A DNA stretch of 64,000 nt from Phaeosaccion multiseriatum (taxonomy: Eukaryota; Ochrophyta, other classes). The stretch is from NCBI GenBank assembly GCA_965112735.1, contig OZ218958.1:2666001-2730000 (forward strand), given 5' to 3'. The notes below the pieces were generated by a model. That model saw only the letters and a list, made by a program, of their open reading frames with translations. It made no database searches and was not told the DNA's origin. Made by a program: the position numbers and the translations under genes. Positions 9,749 to 21,595 of this stretch are shown here, piece after piece (within the stretch, counting starts at the first letter, position 1; each line of letters opens with the position of its first letter).

Positions 9749-11315
9749 TCACAGCTCTTCAAATCGGTCAGAATCGGCAATGCCACTGTCGTCACTGTCC
9801 ACCGCCCTGGCGCCCCTTCCTCTTCTCCGAGGACCACTACCCGAAGCCGCCGCACCAAGAGGTTCGTCAAAGCCCTGATTGGCTGCTCCGACAGCCCCGA
9901 CAGCCCTCGAAGCCCAACTCAGGGCACCATTCATTACCGTGCCCGCCACCTTGGCGCTCAGAGCAATAGACTCTGGGTTGTTCATGCCCGCTTGCAGCCC
10001 GCTGCGAAGGGCGGCGACGGCGGGGTTGCTCGAGCTGACACCGAGCAGCTTATCCACAAAGCGGTGCACCTTGGCCACTTGGTCACTGCGAGAGAGGGCG
10101 GGAGAGAGAGGGGGACAGGGAGAGCGAGGGAAACGGAAAGAGAAGACAAAATAAGAGGGGGAGAGATGGAGGGAGAGCGAGACAGGGACAGAAGGTGAGG
10201 AGAAGAAGAGAGTGGGGCTCAGACGAAGGAGGGTGTGATGTATATGTGGTGCAGACACTACTCTTTCAAAGGTCGGGGGGGGGGGGGCAGCAGCAGGACG
10301 CACAGGGAAAGAATTGACTCTCTCATGCTCCACGCGACGCGACGACAGTGCAACTCCCGCGGAAACCAAACCAAGCTACACTGTCCTGACACCCGCTATC
10401 CCCTGTCCTGACACCAACCTGTTGGCCTTGCCCGTCTTGATGAGGTTGCACAGGTGCTCGCAGTTGTTCACCACCACATTGTACTCTCGCAGAATCAAGT
10501 CTACCGGGTCCGGTTTCCGCGACGCATTGTCTATCGAGAAGGCGGCTGATGGTGGCGCTTCCCCATCGCTTGCCTGTCCGTAGTCCCCCTGCTTCTTGTC
10601 CGCCCCTGCAGCAGCGGCCCTAGCCCTCGCCTTAGCTTTGCCTTTCCGCACCAGGTCTATCGCCCTGGCGCACGCCTCCTGGCGGTCGGTTTGGCTGTCC
10701 AGCTCCGGATAGGGGATGATGATAAAGTACTTCCCACCCTCCAGGAACTTTTGAACACTGTCAATGTGGGGACCTTCGCTGTATCGAGTGCGATGACACA
10801 CCTGCCACGAGGTGCATAGGGGGGAGAGGGAAGGGGAGAGAAGGGTGGAAATGAGTGTTAGTGGGGGGAAGCGGAGGCACTTTGGGGGAGTGCCTCGTGG
10901 CGACAAGGAAGGGCTCTTCTTCTAGCCCGCTACGCCACATACCTCGTTGTTTCCCAGGTACACCCCATGATGGAAGTACAGGTCCTCGCAGTCCACAGCC
11001 ACGTGGTCTCCTTCCAATACGTGGAAATCGAACTCCTCGATCGGATAGCGCTTTCCGCCGCCCTTGGAGGGGGCCGGCGCTAGCACTGCCTGCACGGCCG
11101 GGCCCAAGAACTTCCTGATGCCATCGAATGGGGAGGGCATGGGCGCAGGGGGAACTTCCTGCGGACGCGAACCAGCGCTGTAGTTTGGAGAGAAGCGGGG
11201 GGGGGTCAGAACGTTAGAACATCGAACGTGAGAAAAAGGGGGGAGGGGACAGCCCTCGTAGATGAAAGGGATCTTACCCGTTCAGGCCCGCGCCCTCATA
11301 GGCATTTACATTCAT
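9749..11315 (-). CDS. LRAT-domain protein (NlpC/P60-like acyltransferase fold)
   Basis: Four exons, 11278-11315, 10943-11177, 10419-10801 and 9749-10085, give 330 residues with all phases consistent. The domain spans roughly residues 55-210. It has EGDHVAV near its start, the catalytic-type histidine in YFHHGVYLGNNEVCHRTRY, VVNNCEHLCNLIKTGKA with the nucleophilic Cys (the NCEH motif), and GGKYFIII between them. LRAT-family proteins are acyltransferases or phospholipase-like enzymes acting on lipids at membranes; the substrate here is unknown. A Lys/Ala/Gly-rich insert (about residues 145-165) lies between strands and helices. The C-terminal 110 residues contain an Ala/Gly-rich amphipathic stretch that may bind membrane, ending in an acidic DRFEEL. 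Transcribed divergently from DNALI1 with only 181 bp between start codons. Confidence 0.85.
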
Positions 11316-11496
11316 CGTGAGCGCTTCCTGCTTCTCGGATGGGTGTGAGGACAAGGAGAAAAAGATAAATCGGGTGGGGGGTCGGGGCTCCGGCTCGAAG
11401 TACACGATGTCGAATACCTTCACAGATGACGGCATGTCAGTTTCGCCTTGGAAAAAATAGGGTGGAGTGTAGAGTGTGTGTACACACGCAGCTACC
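11316..11496. promoter_or_regulatory. Short divergent promoter region, LRAT gene and DNALI1
   Basis: Both start codons point outward from this 181-bp interval, so it must contain both promoters. I see no TATA box or other named element. Inferred from gene orientation only. Confidence 0.5.
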
Positions 11497-12198
11497 ATGA
11501 TCCCTCCCCATCAGTCGTTGGTGAAGTATGACAACGTCGTGCTGGTCAGCACGACCAAGGAGAAGGGAGGCAAGAAGCAGCAGCCGCACGGAGAGAGGCA
11601 CACGACGCAAACGGAGGACATCCTCAACTCCATCCTCCCCCCACGGGAGTGGACAGACGACGGTCAGCTGTGGGTGCAGTACGTGAGCAGCACACCGGCC
11701 ACGCGGCTGGATGTGATCAATCTGCAAGAGCAGCTCGATCAGAAGCTGCAGCAGAGACAGGCGAGGGAGACAGGCATCTGCCCCATCCGAGAGGATTTGT
11801 ACGCGCAATGCTTCGACGAGCTCATCCGACAGATCACCATCAACTGTGCGGAGCGGGGATTGCTGCTGTTACGCGTGAGAGACGAGATCCACATGACGAT
11901 TGCCGCCTACCAAACGCTGTACGAGAGCAGCATTGCCTTTGGGATGAGGAAGGCTCTCATGGCAGAGCAGCGAAAGGCGGAGATTGAGAGCAAGATAAGG
12001 ACGCTGAGGGAGGACAAGAAGAGATTGGAGAGGCAGAGGGAGGAGTTACTCACCAGATGCAGCAACATTCAGACAAAGGAGAAGGAGAGGCGAGAGGCGG
12101 ATGAGAAGAAGCACTCTGATGAGGTTGACCATCTCAAGCAGACGAATGAGCAGCTCAAGCAGACGCTGGAGCAAATGCTGTCTGCACCAAAAAAATAG
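11497..12198 (+). CDS. DNALI1: Axonemal dynein light intermediate chain (inner-arm p28)
   Basis: A single exon of 233 residues starting MIPPHQSLVKYDN. Nearly the whole family core is visible: ILPPREWTDDGQLWVQYVSS, LQEQLDQKLQQRQARETGIC, YAQCFDELIRQITINCAERG, LLLLRVRDEIHMTIAAYQTL and YESSIAFGMRKAL, followed by a long charged coiled coil to the end (LKQTLEQML). The family is usually 230-260 residues, so this is complete. p28 is a light chain of single-headed inner-arm dyneins and is needed for flagellar bending. Its presence means the organism makes, or very recently made, a motile flagellum. The upstream in-frame GTG at 11476 is not a plausible start. Confidence 0.95.
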   Translation: MIPPHQSLVKYDNVVLVSTTKEKGGKKQQPHGERHTTQTEDILNSILPPREWTDDGQLWVQYVSSTPATRLDVINLQEQLDQKLQQRQARETGICPIREDLYAQCFDELIRQITINCAERGLLLLRVRDEIHMTIAAYQTLYESSIAFGMRKALMAEQRKAEIESKIRTLREDKKRLERQREELLTRCSNIQTKEKERREADEKKHSDEVDHLKQTNEQLKQTLEQMLSAPKK

Positions 12199-13379
12199 AG
12201 TGAGGAGGGAGCAAGGCTTGGCTTGGCCAGAGTCCCAGAGCAAGCAAGGTGTCTGTGTGTGTGACTGGTGGATGGTCGAAGGTCGGTAGCAATCAATCAA
12301 CGGGGGGTGGACGCGTCGCCTTCATCGGCATCTGCTTGTTTCTCTCGCCGGCTCCAGAAAGAGAAGATGATTCCTCTAGAGCACTTCCTTTCCGTCTGCT
12401 TGGGAAATGGCCATACTCCTCATCCCTCCCCCGACGGGGGTGGTACCCAGGATTTGTGAATAGTCGTCTTTGTGTTCTCTCCTGAGGCGGACTCCTCTGG
12501 CCTGCCTGGCGCTGTCAGGAGGGCGAGGGCAGCAGGTGTTGATCGACATTGTGGTGGTGATGGGCCCTCGCTCATGGCTATCCCTCTCTGTAAATGGTGT
12601 GTCTGGTGTGTCGTGATGAGTACAGAGGAACGATGCCGGGGAGATTGAGGGGTAGGAAGACACACCTCATCTTCCGCCTCGCACCGTCATATTCCAAAAT
12701 ACACACATTCTTTAGTACCTTCCGTACCCAAACATCGCACCCGTCGCTCATCTTGATGCTCCACTTTCCGCCCCTTCACTGAATCGAAGCGGCCTCTGCT
12801 GCCTTCATCACTCAGCACGAGAGGGGCCCCGGGGGGTGAGAGCCCTCACAGCTCTCTATGGATCATACATTGTGTACATGTGTATCGCAACGCCGTAGAC
12901 GACCATTCCCCGTGCCAAGCCTTCGTTGAAAGTGTTGACCATCAACCATTCAACCAATCAACCGTACCGAAGCGAAGCTCACTTGAGCCAAGTTGGAAAC
13001 GGTTATTGAGGCACTAAGCGTATGGTCAGGAATTGTATCATTGTGTCGCATGGATGGCTCAGAGGCCGACGCCGAATACATGTACGACATTTACATTGTC
13101 TCAATCCAGGACAGGCTTCACCATTGCACAGCACACCTTTTGTAAAAACTAACGACCTACTTTCTTTGGACTACTTGGACATTGCCTCGAAAAGCAGTGC
13201 AACATGAAGTCCCATTGGAACAACAAAAAACAAAACAGAAACAAGACACAAAACAGAACATTGCCAAACGGAACATTCCACGGCTCCCCTCCCGACGCCT
13301 AACCCTACATCAACCTATCCTCTCTCTCGAAACACACACATCTCGCCTCTCTTTCTCTCTCTCTCTCTCTCTGTGAAGA
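12199..13379. other. Intergenic between convergent genes
   Basis: About 1.2 kb after DNALI1 and before the 3' end of the C2/EF-hand gene. There is an A-rich block (aacaaaaaacaaaac) near 13220-13265 and a (CT)n run at 13347-13372. No coding frame with protein character. Confidence 0.5.
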
Positions 13380-14183
13380 TCAATACACCAGTCTCGCCTC
13401 TCTCTCTTGCGTAAGCTTCTTGATCGTCGTGTGCTGCGCTTGAATATGGCTGTGGGTGGTGGTCTTGAAACGCTCCATCCTCTCCATCTCCTCGGCGTGC
13501 CTCTCCGCCCGCGCCTCGCACGCGCCCACCTCCGCCTCCAACTCCTCCACCCTCTCCCGCAGCCGCTGCTGAGCCACTTCCCCCTCCCTCTGAAGGTCTC
13601 CCATCTTCTCCCGCAGCTGCTGCTGAGCCGCTTCTCCTTGTCTTCGAATCTTCTCCTGCCCGCCCCTCAGCTCCTCCCCACTCCGCCTCTCCCTCTCAAG
13701 CTCCTGCACGGCCTGTTGGGTCTGCGCGGTGGCATGTGCAAGCTGAGCCTCGAGCTGACGGATCAAGAGAGTGTTTCGCTCCGTCTCTCGCCTCTCGACC
13801 ACTCTCTCGCGGACAAGTTTCCTGTGTCACATGCGATGAAGGTATGGTAAGGGGAATGAGAAAGATAAGGAGAGATCGACCAAAAAGAGGCATAGAGGCC
13901 AGCAAAAACAAGGTCAGACGGGTGACAACGACGGCAAGAGAAAGGCAACAGCAGAGACTGGGGTGTGGGTGATGGATAGATATGTAGACAGACAGATGGA
14001 TGGGTGTTCACTCACTCACCCACTCACTCCCTCCCTCACTCTCTCAAGCAGACAGTCAGTGAGTCAGTTCCTCACGCACTCACTCACCTGTTCTCCTCCA
14101 TCACAGTGACGAGCTCCCGCCGCAGGTCCTTCACCCAGGCGCTCTCCTGGCCCCTACCCTCGTCACCTCCTCCTCTACTACTA

Positions 14184-14220
<37 letters not shown>

Positions 14221-14412
14221 CTCGCTTGGCGGTCCCTCTTGCTGCCTGGCAGGAGGAGCACTCAGTGCCTTTCACGCCTTCCTCGTTCTCTTCCTGGTCA
14301 ATGTCTACAGCCTCGCCATTCTCACTCTTCTCTGCCCCAGCCTCGATTTCGGTGCTCGTCATGCGCACCAAAGGAGCTTCAGTCCCCTCTCCTGCCTCCT
14401 TGTTACCGCCTC

Positions 14413-14449
<37 letters not shown>

Positions 14450-17400
14450 GGCTTGTCGTTGTTGTTGCATCACAACCTCGACGTCTAGCTCTTCACTCGC
14501 TCGCCCCTCTTTCCCCTTCTTCTTCCGCTCCTTCTCCTCCTTCTCCTCCTCTGCTGCTTGATCCAACCCCTCTCTCGAGAGGGACGCACCCCTTCCTGAG
14601 CACTGCCGCTGCCCCTCATCGGCGAGCAACGCCCCCTGCAGTGTTGCAATTTCCATTTTCAAGAGCTCGAGGGCCATTCGCCGTGCAAACCAGCTGTTCT
14701 TTCGGAAGCTGCCAAGGCCACTTGCACCCCGTCGCAACGTCACCCCACCTCCCTCACCTCCTCCTCCTCCTCCTCCTCCTCCTCCTCCAACACCACAAGC
14801 ACCATCAACAGGAAGGGACGGGGTCTTGATGCTTGCAAAGTCCAGGTACCTCTCGACCCCCTTCAGCAACTCAGCATCCGTCATACCCTTGCACAGCGGC
14901 GCGAAGAAGGCCAAGAATTGACAGCGCCGCACCTCAGCCGTACGGAGCCTCTCGTCCGTCACATAGGCCAGGGGAAGCATGAGGCGATCGACTGTGGCAG
15001 TGCTGAAGGCAGGGTAGACGCATCGGGCAAAGAAAACCAGCTCCACCCGATCAACCGCACCAATAGCAGCAGCCCCAGTCGACCCCATCTTCTCCCGCTC
15101 CCACTCTCGCTGCTGCTGTTGCTGCTGTGTGGAGGAGGCACCGGGGTCTTGGGTGGTAGGAGGGGCGATGGGTGTGGCGTGTGTGGCGGGAGGCAGACCC
15201 GTCAGCAGCACCCGCAGGACGTTCAGGAGCAAGTCTCTCTTGCCCGTAGATAGTGCCTCGGCCGCTTTCCACCCTTCCAGCAGCTGCTCCACCTCCGCCA
15301 GTCGCGCCTCTTGCTGCTGTATCACCAACTGCTCACCCTCCTCCTCCCCATCCTCCTCCTCCTCTATCCACCGCCTTGCTTGCTCTACTGCCCCCTCCTC
15401 CCTCTGCTGCTGCTGCCATCGCTGCCCTCCCACCCCTCCCCCCCTACCGTTCGTCGTGCCCTCAACAAAGAAAAGTGCCTGCCCCGCCCAGTGTTCGAAC
15501 TCGCGCCTGTCCATTGCGTGGCCGTGGCCGTGCAGAGGACTGACTGCTCTCTCCAAGTCTGCCTCCGTGCAGGGCACCATCATGTATGCGGCAAAGTGTG
15601 TCACTGTACCAATGTCCAGCAGCCCCTTCCTGCCGCTGCTGCTCTGCCCACTCAGAAGACCAAACGCCGCATCTAAGACAGCCTGTTGGCGCTGCTGCTG
15701 CTGTATCACCAACTGCTGCTGCTGCTCGCGGTCGTGGGCAGGAGGGGGAGGCGGAGGAGGGGGCGCAAGCCCTCTTCCTCCTCCTGAAGCAGTGCTGCTC
15801 CCTACAGCGCTAAAGCTCCCCGACCGCCAGCTATCAGCGGACGTAAAGGCTTCTATATCAGCATTGACATCGGCATCGGCAGCAGCTGACTCATCCGAGA
15901 GGGGCTCAGTCCATTGTCCTCCTCCTCCTCCTCCTCCTCCTCCTCCTCCTCCTCCTCCTCCTCCTCCTCCTCCTCCTCCTCCACGCTGGCCCTCCTCTTC
16001 TGTGGTCGCTTCCGTGAGTAGAGACTCATGTTGGCTCCCCGCTCTAGACCCAGTGTTCGGTGCCAGAGCCGGTCTGGGAGGAGACCGAGATCGCGGGCCT
16101 TCTTCCTCCTCTTCTCCTCCGAATGCCGCGATCCAAGAAGAAGGAGTGGCCCCTGTGTGCCCTCCCAACCCCCTGCTGCTGCTGCTGCTGCTACTGCGAC
16201 TGATGGTGGTGTTGGTGGTGGCGGTCGCGGCAGCCGGCTTGAGGGCCGCTCCTCGACTGCTACCATGCAGATCGTGCCTGCTGCGACCTACCGGAGCCGC
16301 ACCTGTTGGTGCTACACAGCCATCCCCGCCGATGTCGCCAGGAGTGGGGAGCTGATTGTCCGTCATGCGAGCCAAGGGGGGCCGGACGGGTGATGGGCCT
16401 TGTCCTGATCCTGGCACTGAGGAGGAGGAGGCGGGCAGCAATGTGTCCAAAGCGTTAGGGATGAGTGCTCTCTCCCTCTCTACTTCCTTCCTCGACCTTG
16501 CGCTTGAGCTGAAGGAGGCGGATGCGCTGCCGCTGCCGCTGCTGCCGCTCCTGTTTCTGTGGGGTAGTGAACGCTTCCGTGACGAGGTGACCTGCTGCTG
16601 CTGCTGTGGTCGCTGCTGCTGATGTCGCGGTCCCTCCAACCCCTCCTCCTCCTGCTGCTGCAGCTGCCGCCACTCCGTCTCTTCTCCCTCCCGACTGGGC
16701 AGCCTCGGAGTTGTGGTGTTTTGGTGCAAGCCCCGATACACCACCCTCCCCCCGGGCAGCGTTACCTTGGCACTACCACCACCACCACCACCACCACCAC
16801 CTTCTCCAGCAAAGCGCAGGGACTCCTCCTCCTCCCCCTCCTCCTCCTCCCTCGGCAGAGGGGAATGGAGTGAACCTCTGACAGGGACTGTGGCCGACAA
16901 GTCCTGCCCCCGAGTGGAGGAGAAAGACGTGGGACCTTCTTCTCCTTCTCTTTCTCTTCTTCTCTCGTCGTTCAGTCCGCCGCAGGCCGCACCCTCCGGG
17001 ATCCCGCCCCCCGGGATTCGGATCCGCATCGCCTCTGCCACCGTCCTCGCTGCGACCTCTCTCCACCGCCCCGCCCTAGTCCCAGCTCGGAGACGCACCG
17101 CCGCCCCCCTCGGGGTCAGCGTCAGCAGGTCCTCCTCCCCTCTCTCTGCATTGCCATCCATACCCTCCTGCTGCTGTTGCTGGTGGTGGTGGTGCGGACG
17201 AGGGGACAGCGATGAGAGCGAGGCACTCCACCCCATGTCTGCCGCTGCAGGACCAGTGATGGGAGCGTCGCCAAGGGCCTGCTGTATATCCAACTGCTGC
17301 TGCTGCTGCTGCTCCTGCTGGTGGCGATGGTGGAGGTACCGGCTGCTCGCCCTCAAAAGGGGGTTCCCGCTCCTACTCCCACTCCTTTGCCCCCCCATCC

Positions 17401-20099
17401 GTTGATCATCCCGCTGCTCGGCGTGCGCAGTAAACCTCTCCAGCGCCCTCCTAAACCACTCATCGGACAAGGGGGCCGCCAGCTCTGCGAGCATTCCCTC
17501 GAACAGAGACAGACCCGACCTCCAGCACCTCCCCCCCTGGGATGCCTCCGTCAGCATGTCCAAGTAGCGTTGGTTTCTGGCGTCTGGATGAGCGCAGTCT
17601 GGATCCACGCACTCCCAAAGGTAGTGAAGCAGCTCAGCGTCCCACTGCCCTCCTGTCCCGCCTGCCCCTGCCCCTGCCCCGGCGCCTGTCCCTGGCCCCC
17701 CTCCAAAGTGATGGCCGCTGCTGTTGCCTCCTCTATTGAAACTACCGCCCCCTGCGCCACTGCCCCCCCCCCCACCCGAGCCCGATGGCGTTACGGTGAG
17801 CGCTCCTGTGCCTTGTGGGCTGCCGCTGCCGCTGTTGCCACCGTTGTACCCGTAAGCCTGTACGATGGAGGCGCTGCTGCTACTGCTGCTGTGACTGTGA
17901 GTGCGACTATGGCCACTACCACCGCCGCTGCAGATGAGGTGGTGGTGCTCTGCACCGCTGCTACTTCCTCCCTCCCCTCCTCCTCCTCCTCCTCCCTCTC
18001 CTCCGCTGACCTCCTTGTGCACGGCCTTGAAGACCATCTTGATGAGTTCTCTCCTCTCCTGCCCGGCCTGCGTCCACGCCTCAAACCGCCTAAATCCCGC
18101 CTGTAGATGAGCACGGCTGGCCTCAAAGCCATTTTCCTTCTTCTTGTTCCTCCGCTTCTTCCCATCTGTCTGCCTGCCGCTGCTTGCGCTCGTGTTGGAA
18201 TCCTCGACGGACATGAGCAGCTGCTCACAAATGGCGACAAAGAGGTCTTGCGTGATGGTCATCATACGGTGCTGGCCTGTAACCGACACACAAGACCACA
18301 GCACACGAGCACGGAGCAGAGAAGTCCTTCGAGTCAGTCATTGAGGTTCTTATTGACTTAAAGTCAGTCATTGGGGGCGGTTTGGGTGGGTCAGAACGCT
18401 ACCCGCCGGCGAAAAAGGAGACTCACGCCAATCAGTCAACAAGAGATGGATCGATAGAACGATAGTTAGTAGATGTAGTGCGAATGTCCTCCTCGCCTCC
18501 TTCCTTCCTCCCTCCCGCCCCCTGGCTTGCTTACTCCCCTGCCGTTTCCCCACACCCACACCCACCTGTTCTCGAGATCTGAAGGGTCTGGCACACGAGA
18601 TCAACGTCCCAATCCACCCCTCCTCCCAACATGCGGCCAAAGTCCACAACGTCGGTGATGTAGATATGGCCCGTCTCGTGGGGGTCCATGAGCTCAAAAG
18701 CCCTCATAAAGAGTCCTGTTCGGGGCCCCAAGGCCATAGGCTTGCTGCTACTGTTGCTGTTGCTCTTGTCGGTCAGAGAAGAGTACTGCCCCGCATCGGC
18801 AGGAACATCATCATCATCATCATCATCATGGGCCTCGTCATGGACGCTGGAGCTGCTGCTGCTGTCGCCCCCCACACTCCTCGCGGAGTGGCTCTGCTCG
18901 ACGGTGGCGTCCAGGCTACTCCTGTTGCTGCCGTTGCTGCCCCCCGAGATGGAGCTGAAGAGACTCACCATACTCTCACCGGAGGTGATGCCTCCACCCC
19001 CTCCTCCTGACCTGCTACTACCCTTGCGGGACATCTTTCGCTGACCCACCGCCCCCCCCATGCCTCCTCCTCCTCCTCCTCCTCCTCTGCTGCTCCTGCT
19101 GGTGGTGGTGGTACCCGCCAGTGCCTCGGTCAAGGACCCCCCCGACGCCGGCCTCGTCCTCCTCTTGCTTCCCCTTCGCGCCCCCTCTCCACCCCGCTGT
19201 GGTGTATCCACTACTGCCGCCAAAGGGCCCTCTGCCGCAAAGGTTTCCACTGCAGCCTCCTCCTCGACCCCGACGAGCTCGTAATTCACCAGGATACGCA
19301 TACCCTGCTGGTGCCTCCCTGTGGTCGCACCCGCCGCTGCCGCCGCTGCAGCTGCCGCTCGACCTTTGCTCTTGTTGGGCGTCTTGAGCTCGAGCCAACG
19401 CAGGGTGGTTGGCTCCTGCTGCTCCGGCTGCTTGTGCACTGGGGGCCGCTTCGCCAGGTCAGTGAGGAGGAGAGAGGCAAAACCCAGCTTCTCGTCCGAC
19501 AAGTCATTGACTGACGCGCTCCAGAGCGTCAACCTCACCCTTCCAGAGGCACTAATGGGCAGCACAAAGTCAATAACAAAGGCTTGCCCCCACTCTGGAG
19601 TTGTTGTCCTGAACTTGGTCTTGGTCCTCCAGGAGGCCACCGCTGCTGCGGATGCCGCTGCTGTCGCTGCTGGTGTCGCCGTCTCTGGTGTTTTTGGCCC
19701 ATTCCTCGTGGATAGAGTGCTACTATTCCTTCTTCCTGCACGACTGCCGCCGCGACTTGGGGCGGCGGGGGAACAGCTCCTCCCCAAGGTCGAGCTTTTG
19801 CTCCTCCGCTTCTCCAGGCCCGTGTCAATGGTATTCTCTGCCGCCGTTATTCCTGGCGAGCCTACCCTCTTGGCCACTCCTCCTTCCGTGCCCCCAAAGG
19901 ATCGCCCAAGTGGTGAAGCTGAAGTGGCGGAGAGGGTTGAGCAAGCTCGCCCCTCCAGCTGGTTGATAAGCTCAACTTGGACATAAGGGTTGGGGACAAA
20001 GAAGGGGCTATTGGGTCTCTCCAGCTGTGTGGCTTTGCTGATCGTCAGCCGCAGTCGCCCACAGCCAGGCTCCAGTGGCTTCTCGGTTTGCTGTGGCAT
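13380..20099 (-). CDS. Giant C2 and EF-hand protein with C-terminal coiled coil
   Basis: Three exons, 18566-20099, 14088-18276 and 13380-13821, all in phase, giving about 2,054 residues from the ATG at 20099. Order: an N-terminal C2 domain (GCGRLRLTISKATQLERP ... NPYVQVELINQ ... WGQAFVIDFVLP ... VRLTLWSASV ... LGFASLLLTDL) with an insert of about 100 residues; Ser/Gly linkers; an EF-hand (FMRAFELMDPHETGHIYITD) whose partner helix is split by intron 1; then several degenerate EF-like helical pairs embedded in polyGly, polyGln, polyHis and polySer tracts; and a C-terminal coiled coil of about 150 residues. C2 plus EF-hands suggests a calcium- and membrane-responsive scaffold. The frame is open 88 codons upstream of the chosen ATG. 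The two large exons can be mistaken for separate genes. Confidence 0.75.
15918..15981 (-). repeat. Exonic (GGA/TCC)n tract encoding polyglycine
   Basis: A TCC triplet run of about 60 bp inside exon 2 of the C2/EF-hand gene. In the coding sense it gives more than 20 consecutive Gly between EEGQRGG and QWTEPLSDESA. Confidence 0.9.
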
Positions 20100-20307
20100 A
20101 ATCGTTGCCGTTGGGTTGCCCCGGTTGCCTATTGCTCTCGAGCTCGGATCTCCCTGGCCATGCTCATCACGCTGACCGACAAGTATCAAGCCCACTCTGT
20201 ACGCAAGAAGCTGCCCTGAAGCCTCACCTATGGTGTAACAAAGCAGCTGCGCAAGAATCAAAATCTCGACCAAATCACAAACAACAAACAACAAACTAAC
20301 GTCAAAA

Positions 20308-20325
20308 TTACGTAACTTTACGTAA
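20308..20325. promoter_or_regulatory. Paired TTACGTAA palindromes between divergent genes
   Basis: Two perfect palindromic octamers (20308-20315 and 20318-20325), ten bp apart, lie in the 306-bp interval between the C2/EF-hand gene start (20099, minus) and CybS start (20406, plus). The octamer resembles a bZIP-type half-site pair. Its regulatory role is an inference. Confidence 0.4.
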
Positions 20326-20405
20326 TGATATAGAGTCATACAGGCAGGGAAACAGCACCCCAAGCCCCATCCCCATCAAACAAGAAGCACTCCAAACAAA
20401 TAACC

Positions 20406-21595
20406 ATGTCGTTGCTTTGTAGAGCAGCGCGCAGGAGCTCAGTGGCTACGGCTGCAACTTGGACGCGGGCGCAGAGGAGGCCAATGTCTATCCTCAACGG
20501 TGCGTTATCCACCCACCACCTTTGGGGAGAGTGGGAAGAGAAGAAAGAGGGCTGAAAACTAGCAAGAGCGGGGTGGTGACGGCTCCACTGCTGCGGGCGG
20601 TTCTTTCCCACCCAGCTTCCGTGCTCTTTGTTACGAAGAGGCCTTGCTTGTCGACTCAGAAACATGTTTTCCCCTTAGAGAGAGGGAGAGAGAAGAGAGA
20701 GACAGAGAGAGAGAGAACGAGAGAGAGAGAGAGAGAGAGAGGGAGGGAGAAGGAGAGAGAGGGATGGAGAGAGCCTCTGCTGCGGCGAAGGAGGCCTACG
20801 CGTGTCCGCACCTACGCTCGGGGAAAGTTATTGACTTGCCTCTCTCTCACTCTCTCCTTCCCTTTCTTTCTCCTCCTCACCTTCCCCCCTCTCCTTCTCC
20901 TCACTCTCTCTCGCCCCCCCCCCCCCTCACACACACATTCTCTCTCCAATGAGCAGCCGACGACGGAAAGGTAGGCACGAAGGTGTACCACTACTTGAAT
21001 CTGACGCTCCTGGCGGCCTTCCCCGCAGCGGTCATCACCTCACCTTCTCCCCTCACCAAGCCCATCGATGTAGTGCTGGGCATCGCCATGCCTCTGCACG
21101 CACACGTCGGCATTAACTACGGTGCGTATTGTGGAGTATTGTGTAGAGAACAAATCGCCCTCAACACCGTGTCGAAGGCCAAAGAGGGGCCCGCCCTAGG
21201 GAAGGCGGATAGTATTAACATACGCCCCCCCCCGCCCCCCCCGCGTGTCCCCCACCCCGGACACTCTTGTCTTTTAGTATACAAGGGAGAAGCTATAGCA
21301 TTCCTTCTTTACCGTCGCGTGCCCAAATCGAGTACACTCCCAAATCTCTTGTTGTCATTCTCACTCACCTTCTTTGTCTCTCATCCCACGCCTTCCCCCT
21401 CCCCTCTCTTCCCCTGTGCCCCATTCAGTCATTTCCGACTACGTGCCCAAGGGTATGCGCGTCATGGCCCGGGCGGGCCTGGTGGGTGCAACAAGCGTGG
21501 CAATCCTCGGACTACTTCGCCTCAACTTTATGGGCGATGGCCTTACCGCCTCCACCCTCAGTCTGTGGAACAGCAAGGACAAGAAGGAGGAGTAG
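20406..21595 (+). CDS. SDH4: Succinate dehydrogenase cytochrome b small subunit (CybS)
   Basis: Three exons, 20406-20499, 20957-21121 and 21429-21595, in phase, 141 residues. The N-terminus MSLLCRAARRSSVATAATWT is a mitochondrial presequence. The body has three membrane spans: YHYLNLTLLAAFPAAVIT, VVLGIAMPLHAHVGINYVIS and AGLVGATSVAILGLLRL. The CybS signature H-x-H-x-G-x(5)-DYV is formed across intron 2 (AHVGINY-VISDYVPKG), containing the heme-ligand histidine region and the quinone-site Asp-Tyr. This subunit anchors complex II in the inner membrane and takes part in ubiquinone binding. The start and length fit the family. Intron 1 is full of GA- and CT-rich repeats. Confidence 0.92.

Noticed and set aside
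15129-16355. A 408-codon plus-strand frame opposite the C2/EF-hand gene
   Set aside because: It is the reverse complement of Gly/Gln-rich coding sequence and has only Pro/Ser/Leu/Cys low complexity; the minus strand carries the domain signatures.
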